Assembly: GCA_949317995.1 (NCBI GenBank)
Contig: OX439040.1
Span: forward strand, 60,298,089-60,362,088
Source of the DNA: Acholoe squamosa
Taxonomy: Eukaryota; Annelida; Polychaeta; Phyllodocida; Polynoidae
Direction of reading: 5' to 3'
DNA length: 64,000 bases
The translations under genes were made by a program, and so were the position numbers. The notes under the pieces were generated by a model. It was not told where the DNA came from. It was given only the letters and a program-made list of their open reading frames with translations, and did no database searches. This document shows positions 1-12,596 of the stretch, piece by piece; the first letter of the stretch is position 1, and each line of letters begins with the position of its first letter.

Positions 1-3000
1 CACACCTTGAAATCCAAAAATTTGCTACTCCTTGGGTACAAGGTCATGACACATTTAACCTTGGCCAAGGTCAAGGTCACCCTTTTCAAGGTCAAATGCC
101 TAAATTTGGCAGAAATTAGCAAGGAAAAGCTGAAGGATTGGACCTCTTTATACCAGTGTCCAGTATTTTAGGGTGACCTCCGTTACTATCAGCCTTTAGT
201 GGCCCTGGGCAGAAAATAAAAAGAATATTCTGGTTAATACCAGACTAAAATGAAGATCAATTAGGAACATAGTTATGTGCCAGATTAGGACTTGATATCT
301 CCTGACATCTCCGGACTAGATGCATTTCCCTGGCAAAATCTGAAGTAGTTTTTTTTAAGGTGAGTGACTTCTGTTACCATGACTAAGCATGTATTATTAA
401 AGTGGAAACAAAAATAACTAGTACTAGTCCAAAGAAAATGAAAAAAGGAAATTGTATTGCAAAAATCAGATTGATTGATGGTATATCTAATTTTTTTAGG
501 GAGAAAGTACTGTGAAAAAGTGACCTCCGTTACCGGTGTCCTCCGTTACGAGTCAAGCCACAATGTCTAGCTTTAAAATCCTAAGTTGGTCAACTCATTT
601 TTGACACACCTTGAAATCCAAAAATTAGCTACTCTTTGAGCACAAGGTCATGACACATTTAACCTTGGCCAAGGTCAAGGTCACCCTGTTCAAAGTCAAA
701 CACCTAAATTTGGCAAAAATTAGCAAGGAAATCATGTTTATGGCTATAAAGTTGGCTTTAATTAATTTTTTGGCATGCTGTAAAATACTAAAATGGCCAC
801 ATCTTTGAGTCCTTTTTCATAGTTCCAACAATTTTGACCATAGACAAGGTCAAGGTTATCCTTTTCAAGGTCAAACATTGTTGAAATCAGCTGGGAAATT
901 AAATTTATGACCATAACATTGGTTTGAATTTACTTTATGCCATGCTTTGAAATACTAGGTCTACTTTTTGAGTGCATTTTCAGGGTCATAACACAGTTGA
1001 CCTTGGCCAAAGTCAAAGCCATCCTTTTCAAGGTTAAACACCTCAAATTGGCTGGTTATTAGCAGCTCATCCTAAATGAAATGGGAGAAAATTTACACTT
1101 TTGAGAACACAGAAACAGGCCATTTAAAGGTAAAAATGCTGTTTTGTCAGAATGGATGTCAATTTAACTGAATCAAAGATTTTTAGGTAGATTCCCACTC
1201 TGAATAGTGTAAAATCATCATAGATCCTGCTGGATGGGACTAATATGCTGATATAAGTGGGGGATATTAACTAATGACAACAGAGTATTTCAGGTTGCCA
1301 TGGTAATCAAATTTTGAATTTTCTTTAAATTTGTATTGAAAATGCCACTCCAACAGCTTTCAGAAGATGTAATGTGAACTATCAAAACAGTATGTTCAGA
1401 GATAACACAAAGTATATCAGTGTCATTACAGTATAGTAACTGATTAATTTTCCTGAAATTGATTGGTTTTGTGAATATGGGACCAGAGCCTTTATGAGGC
1501 ATTTTACAGTTTAAGATATCTTTCAACAATGGTTTCAATATACTTCCCATGCTTTTATTAATGTGCATTATATGAAATGAAAGCTCTTGATGACCTTTTT
1601 TTAAATACTCTTTTCTCTGAGGCCTATCCCTTAGTTTTAAGGATGGGTCAAAATGGTCTTCTTTTTGTTTAATTAATACTTTTTCAAAGTTCTAACATTG
1701 TTGACCTTAGCCTAGGTCAAGATCATCCTTTGCGAACACCTTTGGTAACATCTCTGAATATTTAACCTGTGATTTGTGCCTTTATATTTGTTTGAAGCAG
1801 AAATCGTAATTCTTTAATATATCTTTAACAATATGCAGGGTAACACTCATTAATAGTTCAAAATGGCTGCCATAAGTTATACATGGTTCTAAATGTCATG
1901 AGTAGATTCCTGGACTTCAGTAATGTACTTGTAGTACTATTTTTTTTTGTCTTTCTATTTTGATTAGGGATCGAGTAGTCATTTTTTGAAAACACCCTAT
2001 TGTTCCAAGATTTTGATCTAATTCTGGCAGCCATCTTGATTATCTCAATTTCATTCATAGTTGATATTGTAACAGTTACAGAGAACCCAGGGTCTGGCTA
2101 AAAATCCATCTTCCACCAAATACTATAGTCAGTCACATTAAATTTTAAGTGTCCTTGACCTTGTGGAACACAACTTTGACCTATTTACCTAGGTCAACCA
2201 TGTCAACTTTAGAATTCCAAGCATGTTAAAAAGTGTATATAAACCAATTTTGTAGTTTTAAATATGATTCCCTTAATGACTAAAATACCTTAGTGTTTGA
2301 CCTGGAAAGGATAAACAGTGATAACATTGAACTTGAGCACGATCTACCACATTATGGCCTTCCTTGGTCTTGGAGTAGGCCACATTAGTATTTTTTAAAG
2401 CATGCCATAAATTGAATTTAACCTAATTTTATGGTCATAAATGCAATTTCCCTACTGCTTTTATCCAAAATAGGGGGTTTGATCTTTCAAAGGAGGACCT
2501 TGACCATGTCAACCATGTTATGACCATGAAAAGGTAATCAGGAAGTAAACCATTTTAGAAGTTTTAAAGCATGTCAAAAAGTGAATTTAAACCAATTTTA
2601 TGGCCATAACTTTTATCCCCTTGCTGTTTTGACTTTGAAAAGAGAACTGAACAGGTGGGGATTTTTTTTCCTATGCTTCCCCGGAATACTGGGAAAATAC
2701 AAAAGATAGGGGAAAAAAATTAGTCGAGCAGACCACTTTAATTTTTTAAAGGATTTCAAAACCCTTAAACTGCCTGTACTGCATAAATGCATCACTATAG
2801 CACTGTATTTGGGAAAACCAGAGATGGAAAGTCTATTTCATAGCCATAAAGATGATTCCCTTGAGAAATTCAGCCGAATTCAGGTGTTTGACCACGAAAA
2901 GGATGGCCTTGACCGAGGCAAAGGTCAACCATGTCATGACCTTGAAAAGACACTCAGCGTTTAGATACCTGCCTGATTTCAACCAGATTTAGGTGTTTGA

Positions 3001-4138
3001 CCTTGAAGATGATGAGCTTGCCCTAGGCTAAGGTAAACAATGTTGGAACCTTGAAAAAGTATTCAAAGAGAAAACCATTTTAGGTTTTCAGATGGGTGTT
3101 AAAAACTTAATTTAAGCCAAATTTATGGCCTTAAACATGATTCTTTTGCTAATTTCAGCTGAAGTGAGGGTGTTTGACCTTGAAAAGGATGGCCTTGACC
3201 TTGGCCAAGGTCAACCATGTTATGATCTTGAAAAGGGACTCAACAAGTAGACCACTCTAGTATTTCAAAGCATAACATAAAGTGAATTTAAACCAATTTT
3301 ATGGACATAAATTTAATTTCCCATCTGATTTTAATGATTTTTGACCTTGAAAAAGATGACCTTGACCTTGTCTAAGGTCAACCATTGTTGGAACCATGAA
3401 AAAGGACTCAAAGATGTGGCCATTTTTATACTTTACAGCATGGCAAAAAGTTAATTAAAGCCAATTTTTTAGCCATAAACATGATTTCCTACCTAATTTC
3501 TGCCAGATTTAGGTGTTTGACCTTGAAAAGGGTGACCTTGACCTTGGCCAAGGTCAAATGTGTCATGACCTTGTACCCAAGGTGTAGCTAATATTTGGAT
3601 TTCAAGGTGTGTCAAAAATGAATTGACCAACTTAGGATATTAAAGCTGACATTGTGGCTTGACTCAGGTGGGTGAGCAGGCTATGGAAATGGAGGTAACT
3701 GAAAATGGGGGTGGGCGGTAACGGAGGTCACCGGTAACGGAGGTCACTTTTTTACAGTATTTCCTCTCTAGAAAATTAGATATACCATCAATCAATCTGA
3801 TTTTTGGTATACAGTTTCCTTTTTTCATTACCTTTGGACTAGTATCAGTTATTTCTGTTTCCACCTTAATTATACTTGCTTAATCATGGTAACGGAGGTC
3901 ACTCACCTTAAAAAAACTACTTCAGATTTTGGCAGGGAAATGCATCTAGTGCGGAGATATGAAGAGATATCAAGTCATCATCTGGCACATAACTATGTCC
4001 CTAATTGGTCTTCATTTTAGTATGACATTGACCAGAATATTCTTTTTATTTTCTGCCCAGGGCCACTAAAGGCTGATGGTAACGGAGGTCACCCTAAAAT
4101 ACTGGACACTGGTATAATGAGGTCCAGTCCGTCAGCTT
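1..4138. repeat. AGGTCA-rich composite foldback repeat
   Basis: The segment folds on itself. Sequence at 127-760 recurs inverted at about 3480-4138; the outer ends read AAGCTGAAGGATTGGACC on the left and the inverse of nearly the same on the right. Two modules alternate. One is filled with AGGTCA half-sites, mostly in a TCAAGGTCA context: I count about two dozen, on the + strand in the left half and the - strand in the right half. The other carries GGTAACGGAGGTCAC at irregular spacing (near 171, 365, 519 and, inverted, 3717, 3732, 3887, 4079). Bases 1-126 repeat 605-735, so the array continues past the left edge. No meaningful ORF. It is probably a non-autonomous foldback DNA element or nested array; the family is not identified. 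Confidence 0.75.
3660..4095. repeat. GGTAACGGAGGTCAC iterated motif module
   Basis: This right-hand module holds four near-exact copies of GGTAACGGAGGTCAC, two of them adjacent (3717-3746), one near 3887 and one near 4079. The left arm (165-550) carries the mirrored, more decayed set. Regular subterminal motifs in foldback elements often bind the transposase; that role is inferred here from position only. Confidence 0.6.
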
Positions 4139-5214
4139 AATGGGGAAATTTAGGGGAAATTTTTATTTTTTGAATTTTAACACTTAAAAAACTATAAAAC
4201 ATCACATTTGATACCATACATATATTTTCTTTGCCAATTGTAATGGATCAATAATTGTAATCATGCTTCAGGACATAGTGTTTTCAGTATGCAGCCTTTT
4301 TCATCATAAGGCCCCCCACATGCAAAAAGTACGAAAATAATCTATGTTGTGGACATTTTTCTTTAATTAGTTCTAGAAATCCTAAAAAAGTCCAAAAAGT
4401 TAGTAAAAACTGATTTTTAAATGTACTATGGCACAGAAACTTCCCTGGACAGCAGTTCCCTACTTAACATGGAATGTGCCTTGGGAATAAAAAAAAGAAC
4501 TTGTTTTCTTTTTCTTAGCCGATGTGCTGCTTGGTGCTCTGCATTGATTGTTACAGATCGTTTTCCATTGAGGGTGAAATCAGAAAACGTTTGGAAATCT
4601 GTTTCACCAGAGTCAACATCACCCCTTGTATTGGAGATTTATTTTCATAAAGTGCATTTAACGATTTGATTGCTTGTTATTTTGGAGAGATAGAGAAAGA
4701 AGGACTGAATGGAATTCGCCGCAAGGATATCGTGTTGCTCTAAGATTGACTTATAAAATCATTTTCCAAAAAAGGAAAATAGTAAATGGCAACTCAACAT
4801 ATGGATACATTACATTAATACACATAGAAAGAGCATGATATCTACATTCATTAAACCTCCGAATATTTATCTTATGCCCTTTACTGGATTTGGTACCAAA
4901 AAGATTGGGTTTTTTTTAATACCAATGATATCAGACATTACTTCAGAATTCCCCTATACAATTTGTATCAATAAATTACATGAAGGTATGTAAGATATGT
5001 AAATTTGAAGGTATCCAAGATATGTAAATTTGCAGTAAGCCAAAGCAACTTACTTCCAATTAGATAATGACATTTGTAACTTTTTGATATCAGTGCATGC
5101 TGAGCATGGTAGAATAAGGCATAACCTTGCCAGGTCATTTTGTTGGTTCTCACACCTCTATCATCACCACACAGAGAAAATATTGTTACTCACATGAGTC
5201 TAGATCCAGACTCA
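4139..5214. other. Non-coding stretch between foldback and copy A
   Basis: No recognisable gene. The stretch 4520-4600 resembles 5310-5370 (both contain the core CTGCATTGATTGT followed by a GGGTGAATT-like block), so it may be a diverged fragment of the copy A/B repeat. 5176-5230 matches the inner part of the CACTG-terminated MITE at 47174-47343 in rearranged order. The + strand ORF at 4421-4669 has no family features and I do not call it a gene. Confidence 0.4.
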
Positions 5215-6559
5215 GGCAATGTCGCCAAAATTGATGGACTCTTTGCAATAAACCACTACTATTGGGAATCAAAATAAGAAACAAGAAAAGTAGTTTTATT
5301 CTTGCAGGCTTGGTGCTCAGTGGTCTGCATTGATTGTATGGATCACATTCCCCTATCGGGTGAATTGAGACCCTTTCCATATTGGGAGCTAGAGATCCTT
5401 TGAGTGAGATTTTACAGAAACCCCTATCGCCTGTTTCTTTGGTACGATGGGCTACAAACTGACTCCCCTTTATAGTCTGTGATAATGAATTATAGAGTTG
5501 ATGAACTTTTTGGTACAAAATGCGGCCTGGGTGGTGCCTTCATCTTACTGCATGTGCATGTTCACTTTGAGACTCAAAACTTGTCAAGCTGCATTTACAT
5601 CTCAGTCCTTCAATGTTCAGGCAATGAGCTGTCTTTATGAATTATTGCATTGGGTTGTTGGGGAGCACATGAGTTGAGAAGAAATCGCATTACATGCACC
5701 ATACCTGCTATTCACAAGTTTATTTCAAATATTATTTCTTATCATGAAGAGCAGCAGAATTTCAGACTGCCATAATTCCTCTTAAGAAGTAAGACTTTCT
5801 GCAATGTGGCATCTGCCTGCAGGTTTTGCATGTGTAAAACAAGCTGTAAGCATTAACACAGACATCACAGACTTTTTTCTTATGGGCGAGATATGCAGAG
5901 AGGGGAGGGGAGTGGAAATACTTTTATGGTGGTTTTATTGTTTCCTGAAAGCACAACCAATGTACGCCTGATCATAGAGCTCCCTCTATACACTACAGAC
6001 TACAGTGTCTGTCCACACAAATGCATCCTCTATGCTCTCTGTGAGTTATCTCTCTCAGTGATCCACTCCCCCCTGCAACCAATCTTTTTCCAGGCTCCAT
6101 TCACCACAGCAGCACTGTTGTTGGATTTCTCCCTGTGATTTGCCTCTAGTGGAAAGGTATAGTCCCAGTGTAGAGGGGAAAGTAGGATTGGGGGTAGATC
6201 TATGGGAAGACGGTAGAATAAGGAAGAATGAGTGCTGAGTAGTAAGGGGGAATCTACATTCACTTCTAAAGCTGAGAACTCCCATTTGGGAACTTCTTTA
6301 GAGGATACAGGTACCCCTTCTTCCTTGTCCTCCCAAGAGGCCTTATCTATCCAGTAGGATATCAAGGGCCTGGAGCCCCATATTTGATTTGGGAAGATGT
6401 GGAGATTAGACTATGTTGGTCTGGGTAGCCTCAGCTGTAGCACTGTGGATGCATTGATCCACCCTGGAGAACATTCTTCTGTTATATTCTCCTGGGTGAA
6501 TATGGCTAGAAAGTGCTGTGTTTTTCCAGATCACACAGCACTGCATAGCAAATTAGGGG

Positions 6560-7406
6560 GAGGCTTAGCAACACTTTTGATACATCTATCACCATGAGAC
6601 ATAAAGATCTCATTACAGATATTCATACTGACATAATACATGCATTTTTCTAGATAGCTTTATTTCAATATTAAGATAGTTGCTTTTTTCTTGTGATCTT
6701 TCAATTTGTACATTGTATGGTAAATTCCATAACGGATATCTTGAAGATATTGTCCTCCAGCTCTTGTCCCTTATGTTTTGAAAACAGCTTCCTAGCAAAA
6801 GAATTGTCTTTAAATTAAATAGGTAACTTCTTCCTAGTACAAATTCATAGAGTGATAATACATGATAAAATATTTCGATAAACCTTTTTCTGGTCTATCT
6901 ACCAGATTTCAGCAACTATTTTTATCCAATTCTACTTGCATTAAAAGAAAAATACCACCCATCTGACATTTTCTGATGTGAAACACATAACATTCTGGTT
7001 TTGCCTTAGGGCAAGTAAGCAATAGTGGGAGAAGGACTGATTCCACCACTAAGGTCAGTGAATTGATGTATCGGGTAAACAGAGGCCGGTATATTGATCT
7101 CTTAAAACACTCGGAGAGTAATGGAACCAATCCTACTCAGTCTCTCCCACACACCGAATGGGGAAACTAAGCTACTACTTTGGCTATCTCCTACAACTTG
7201 TGATTTGTGGTGGAGATGGTGGAATGGGGATGGGATAAGTGTAGAGATCTTCAATTCTGGGGATGGGAAAGCAGTCATACTCATGACGGTATGGTGTTAA
7301 GAGAGTGCTGTGTAATAGAAATAGTGAGATGATAGTGGTGGACATGGAAGACCAGATCTGATGCTGTAGTGCTGTAATAGATAGGCCATGACGGATAGGA
7401 AGTGAA
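6560..7406. other. Copy-A-specific sequence without recognised gene
   Basis: This stretch has no partner in copy B, where the purine-rich block follows directly. It precedes the CCCAGC element. Short overlapping ORFs on the - strand (6613-7435) show no domain signature, are not conserved elsewhere in the window and have no convincing start context. I see no repeat ends that would define it as one element. Confidence 0.4.
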
Positions 7407-7470
7407 CCCAGCAAATTGTCGTTATCTGTCGCCATGATTGGTCATCAATGGTGACTGCTTTCTGAGTGAT

Positions 7471-7880
7471 AACTCACTGCGTCATCTTTCGCCACTGTGT
7501 GTCAGTCTCACATGGCATGGCGATTTATCACAACAGTCGCCAACATGATCTCACTCACTGCGTGAGTATGTGCCACCCCTTGTCATCCCTCACAAAGCAT
7601 GGTGACTTATCACCACCATCGCCAACATGGATCTAACTCACTGCGTGAGTATGTGCCACTGCCTGTCAACTCTCAGTCAGAATGGCAACTTTTCACCTGC
7701 ATTGCCACATGGCTCTCACTCACTGCGTGAGTGTGTATCACTCCTAGTTAATCTTCTCTCAAAATTATCACCACCATTGCCAACATTGGTCTCACTCAAT
7801 ACGTGAATTTGTGTCACTCCAAGTCAATGCTCTCTGAGGATTGCATCATCTGTCACTCACTCTCACTCACAGTGGCAAAT
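7471..7880 (+). repeat. About 81-bp tandem repeat, left half of CCCAGC element
   Basis: About five diverged units share CTCACTCACTGCGTGAGT, then GTGCCAC, and CATTGCCAACAT-like blocks. The palindromic core CTCACTCACTGCGTGAG can form a small hairpin in each unit. The units occur only in the long copy. Confidence 0.7.
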
Positions 7881-8264
7881 AACCACCATTGCCAAAGTTG
7901 TTGAGACAGCACCACTGTTCAACATGTAGCCTATCTAGGAAGTGTGGGCATAAAGTCCCATACGTATCAAATGTGCTTTGTTTCACTGATTTCCATGTAA
8001 TACTTCAGAGTTGAATCAAACAAGATTATATAGAGAGAATATCAATTGAATATAGATAGAGGTATCTCTAAAATGAAAGCAACTATCCATAAACACCTTT
8101 TCTCTGGTTACAGGAAAAATACATAGGGAAATATCAACATGAACACCTTGTCTGTGGTTAGAGGGAAGATACATATGGCAATACCTTCTCTGGCAAAACA
8201 TACTTAGATCTGGCAGATGTGAGGCTGCATGATTACCACTGTCGATGATCATGAGCTTTTCATC

Positions 8265-8800
8265 TAACAAGGTGAGTGATCACCAGCGTCGCCATCACTG
8301 GTGAGTCTGAGTGATCACCACTCTCGCCATCCATGGTGAACCTGCGCTATGACGTGGTGCACGTTTCATCGAGCGAGGTGAGTGATCACTCGTGTCACCA
8401 TCCCTGGTGAGTGTGGGTGATCAAGATCCTCACCCTCTGTGGTGAACCTGTGCTATCATGAGGTACGCGTTTTATCTAGCGAGGTGACTGATCACAATCT
8501 TTGCCATCCGTGGTGAATGTGTATTATGACATGGTGTGCGTCTCATCTAGCGAAGTGAGTGATCACTCATGTCACCATCCCTGGTGAGGATGAGTGATCA
8601 CTCATGTCGCCATCCCTGGTGAGGATGAGTGATCACGATCCTCGCCATCCCTGGTGAACATGTGCTATGACGAAGTGTGTGTTTCATCTAGCGAGGTGAG
8701 TGATCACCCGTGTCGCCATCCCTGGTGAGTCTGAGTGATCACCATCCTCGCCATCTGAGGTGAGGCCATATGATCACCACCATTGCTATTCCTGGTGATC
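8265..8800 (+). repeat. GTGAGTGATCAC / CGCCATCC tandem array
   Basis: Higher-order units of roughly 130 bp contain a shorter repeated phrase of about 35 bp: GTGAGTGATCAC, a short variable part, TCGCCATCCCTGGTGA. Several units add a block reading CATCTAGCGAGGTGAGTG. The palindrome AGTGATCACT recurs. The short relatives of this element keep about one phrase, which suggests expansion inside the element. Confidence 0.75.
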
Positions 8801-8935
8801 TTGTGCTATAGCGACATCGTGTTCCATCTAGCGACATGTGTGAGCCACTTCACACAGGTTGACGAGGAGTCACGACAATTTGCTGGGAATGCTGGAGGTG
8901 CCAGACTTTGGGAAACGAATGAAGCACAAACACTG

Positions 8936-9015
8936 AGAGAGGGAGGGAGAGAGAGTGGAGGAGAACAGAGAGAGAGAGAGAGAGAGGGGGGGAGGGAGAA
9001 CAGAGAGGTGTGTTT
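8936..9015 (+). repeat. GA-rich (purine) microsatellite
   Basis: A run of GAGAGA and GGGA units. Copy B has a shorter GGGAGA-rich run at 30708-30745 in the same context, so the tract belongs to the duplicated block. Overlapping ORFs here are low-complexity artefacts. Confidence 0.85.
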
Positions 9016-9783
9016 ATTGAAAGATAAACTGGAGAGAAAGGAGCGAAGTAAAGAGGGGGCGATTGCATGCTTAATTTGCACAATGATAGACCCTACTGCT
9101 TTCAGCCTTTTTTTGTAATGCCAGCCTTGAGGTATTTTTCATGAAGTTAATTTCGGATGGTTCTTTCCTTGAATCCCGACACCACTCCTTTTAGACAGGC
9201 TCACTTTTTATGCAGTTTATTTTTGGAATCGGGGAATTCGAGGCATCGCTCATCCCATCCAATCCTGCTTGAAAGAGCCATAGATACAAGTGTTTGGCAT
9301 CAAAAACAAATCAGGAAATACTAATGGCGATTTCTACTCCCCCATGGATACATTGGGAAGATGAGAATTCATGAGAAGTCATGATTAAAATGGACATGTG
9401 AGAAGAGCTAGAGACCTATACGGATTATCACTGAGAATCACAGCTAGTCTCACGAAAAGTTGAACAGACAATAGATAAACAGTGTAACATCAGTTCTATT
9501 TATCATAAAAGCACACCAGTCCTATTTCTTATAAAAGCAAGGGTAGAAATCAACTTTTTTGGTGCGAATGTATAAACAAAATTGTGTGGGGCAGCTTCAC
9601 CTCATGGCATATAACACGTTCAAACAGTAACTTATGATATAGGGAACAAGTATTTCCTATTTTTCCTATTTCAAAATGCCCTGCAGATATGATTATCTAG
9701 ATAAAAGTGTAAAACAATTGTGTATCTGAGATAAGGTAGACTAGTTAATGTGCAAATCTTTCCTATTTTTTTCTAATTGTGTA

Positions 9784-10763
9784 CACAGAGAGAAGAACAC
9801 TGATCGCTTTGACACATACTGCACAGGTCACAGTTTGTCACCCACATGACATGTATGAAGGCATGTCGAATGAGGTTAACACTCTCATATTTGGTTTGTC
9901 AACTCCACTTGACATGAGTAATGAAGACACGTCACATATTTCTGATCCATTCACCTGAGTGCTAGGTAATACTGTGAGCCAATTATGTAAGGGTCAAGAG
10001 CAGTCAATAGCTATGTACCAATGGTTCAATCTAGGAAGGCCTATAATAGAAGGCAGGGGATATCATAGTCCCACAGGCCTGCAACACTAAGGCACTTTTT
10101 TCCTATCTACAAAACTTCTACTTGACTGAGGACCTCTATGCATAATGCAGTCCATAAGACAAGGGCATGGAGGTGCATGGCAATGCCATCTGTCTCCATG
10201 TAATAAATATACTGAGATTATAGACTGTGGGTTAGCATACAATCTTTTGGTATATATTCACTGACCCACACAAAAGGTATCTAACCTCTCCAGTTGAAGA
10301 ATTAAGGATTGTGGGTGTCTATTTTGATATTCAATAACAAATGCAAATTTAACAATGAAATAGGATTCACTACCATTCATTGTAGGTCTTTACAGACCTT
10401 AGTGATCTATTCTTCATGAAAACAAAATGACACAGACTCATCAAATGTCTTAAATGTTGGTAGTACTTCTTGGTAGTGATTAATTCTGGTACCAAAATGG
10501 TTGTTTGCCCCATCTAGTGGAATATTCTAGAACAATTATGTATGTCAAACCATCACATGTCAAGTGCCTTCGACATGGCCATGACCCTAGTCAACTCACA
10601 GATGATGTGGCATTTTTAGGCATGTCAAATCATATGAGGATTACTGTGTGCTACAGTTGTCATGGTGGCACACATGCACATGTCCCAATGACATGTGCTC
10701 TCTGTGTCAAATCAAGTTGACATGGGTATACATGTGACTTTGTCAGGAAGAATTTTTTCAGTG
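9784..10763. mobile_element. CACTG-terminated DNA element, 980 bp
   Basis: Copy B has an uninterrupted site at 31998-31999 (AATTATGTA followed by GTTAATAAATT), whereas copy A is split at the same point with TA on each side (9782-9783, 10764-10765). The right end reads AAGAATTTTTTCAGTG, the same terminus as the 170-bp element at 47174-47343; the left end begins CACAGAGAGAAGAACACTG and is more decayed. Inside are repeated GACATG/CATGTC motifs (9845-9925, 10555-10735). The + strand ORF at 10505-10720 lies within these repeats and shows no transposase features. CACTG ends with a 2-bp duplication fit the CMC (CACTA/Mirage/Chapaev) group; that placement is inference. Confidence 0.75.
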
Positions 10764-10859
10764 TAGTTGATAAATTTGCATAACGTTAAGGAAAGAGTGG
10801 TCATCCCTCTGTCTATGTGATTTTATCAATATATCATGAAGGCAATAAAACCTTGGGAG

Positions 10860-12480
10860 ACTATAGTATATACGGGATCCTTCTCTAACCTATCCTCGTG
10901 GTATAGCATATGTATGGTATTTTAGAGTGGTGAGATTGGGCAAGCACCCTTGGGACTGCAATTCCATTTTGGAGGAAATTGAGTCCGTTGTCGGTAGTAT
11001 GTACGATCGATAAGGTTCCTTGCTATCGTAATAGTATAGGGTAATAGCCAGGGAAGCAATCTAACTTACTATCTTTGTATAGACTGAAAGTATTGATTCA
11101 CTTATGAAACAACACTTACAGTAGTGTACAGATTGATGGATAAATCTTGACGATTCAGCATTACTCTAAGACAATGTACAGTACAAAATGAGTATTCAAA
11201 TCCATTTTCTTTTTAAATAATAACCAATTGCTGGACACCCCTCAGAAAAATCTAAATAAGCAACATTGGGGGTGGGGGGTAGGGGCATTGCATTTAAGAG
11301 AGATGCCAATTAGTTCTTTTATATTGTCAGTTTATTGACTACTTTATCATTAACTTTAGAAATTGCGGAGAGAGACACTTGCCATTCTTAACTTTGCAAT
11401 AGCAATATCTGGTATGAAACTGTAAGTCTTTATACATTGTACCACAATACTTTGTGTGGCACAGGACTACACCTCAGTACCTCATACAATTAGACATTGA
11501 ATTTATCCCATCAGCACTGGTCAGACAACTGACCTGAATATCTTTCATATTGGGAGGAAAGCATGAGTGATAGTACAATAGACACTTGATTATTTGATCT
11601 TAATAACATGTAAGAGAAAATAGGGCTAAGTATAGAGAGAAGTGAGACATGTGGGCATGGAAAACATCAAAGCGTAGATAACTTACCCAAGGGGATTGAA
11701 ATAGAGGACTCTGTATTTAGAGCCACAAGCAATATCGGATGCAGCTGCAGGAACAGATGCAGTTTAATTTCCTGAAACCCACCTCCCTGTCCCCTTTGAT
11801 CTAGTTCCACTATGAGCACCATGTTTACCATTGTTTGGCCACTGAGATGTTCTTGTATGCGCATCTGTGGGCATGGATCTTTGAATTCTCATCCCATGGT
11901 GGAAGAAAATATAGATCCATCTTTGGTCATTTCCTGGGTCACTACTATTTGGTTGGATATTACAGATAAGCCTGAGCATTACTTATTTTTATGAGTAGGC
12001 AGGGAGAGAGGCCATCATCTTGTGATGATCAGACGGATGAGCATAATGGAAATGTTTTTCGAACTTACACTAGATGGTACTCAAATCCTGCTTGGTTATT
12101 TAAAGACTATGAAGCAGCGACACCATTTTGTGGCACCACATAGAACATTGCATATCAAAGCAAGACCATTATTTTAAAAGGACTTCTTCCCGTTCTGCTA
12201 AGGGAATAGTGTTCCAAAAGAAAACCATTAAGACACCTATCCTCTCCTGTCATTTACCCCTGGACAGTAAGACGTCCTGCCACCCATACAACGCCTATGT
12301 GACTGTAATTGAATTTTATTTGTTTGGACTACTGGAGAGCTGTTTCTTTTTTTTCTTGGAAACTTTGACAGCCTACCCTTCTGATAGATTGGACATCACC
12401 AATCTCGCCAGCACTTCATTGGTGCATCATAACGACCGATTGCTATGATGTACTCCTGCATCAGGAAGCCATCTCTTTAT
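10860..12480. other. Copy A block, non-coding
   Basis: This aligns with 32070-33600 of copy B apart from a B-only insertion (about 32292-32860) and an A-only stretch around 10990-11290. ORFs at 11667-11979 and 12128-12448 are not maintained as open frames with conserved length in B, which argues against coding. 12405-12440 (GCCAGCACTTCATTGGTGCA) matches an arm of the palindromic element at 20642-20881. Confidence 0.5.
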
Positions 12481-12481
12481 A

Positions 12482-12596
12482 CCCACTTAGCATAAAAATG
12501 GTTTTTATTTTTACGTTAAAAAAAAAAACGTTTTTATTGGTTTCCCTATTGGTTATTTGGTTGGAAATTGGTTAAAAAACTTTTTTGCCAAGTGGG
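12482..12596. mobile_element. Small TIR element (CCCACTTGGCA family), 115 bp
   Basis: The ends read CCCACTTAGCATAAAAA and TTTTTTGCCAAGTGGG, imperfect inverted repeats. TA lies on both sides (12480-12481, 12597-12598). The interior is T-rich with AACGTTTTT-like runs. Relatives lie at 42805-43042 and, truncated, at 25305-25440. A TA duplication suits a mariner-like MITE, but many groups use TA. Confidence 0.75.

Larger units (their letters stand above)
7407..8887. mobile_element. Long CCCAGC-terminated DNA element with internal tandem repeats
   Basis: The element begins CCCAGCAAATTGTCGT and ends with its exact inverse, ACGACAATTTGCTGGG. It is flanked by AA on both sides (7405-7406, 8888-8889), a likely 2-bp target duplication. 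The left half contains about five units of roughly 81 bp built on CACTGCGTGAGT (starts near 7471, 7556, 7639, 7720, 7798). The right half (8265-8800) contains units with GTGAGTGATCAC and CGCCATCCCTGGTGA. A middle part (7890-8215) is unrelated to either. Two 222-bp relatives at 40576 and 47959 share both ends but lack the arrays. No transposase ORF, so non-autonomous. Superfamily unknown. Confidence 0.85.

Noticed and set aside
5186-5518. 110-codon - strand ORF as a host exon
   Set aside because: The same block in copy B (29450-29720) has stops and indels in this frame; no conservation of reading frame.
12128-12448. 106-codon + strand ORF
   Set aside because: Ends in repeat sequence shared with 20642-20881 and is not preserved in copy B.
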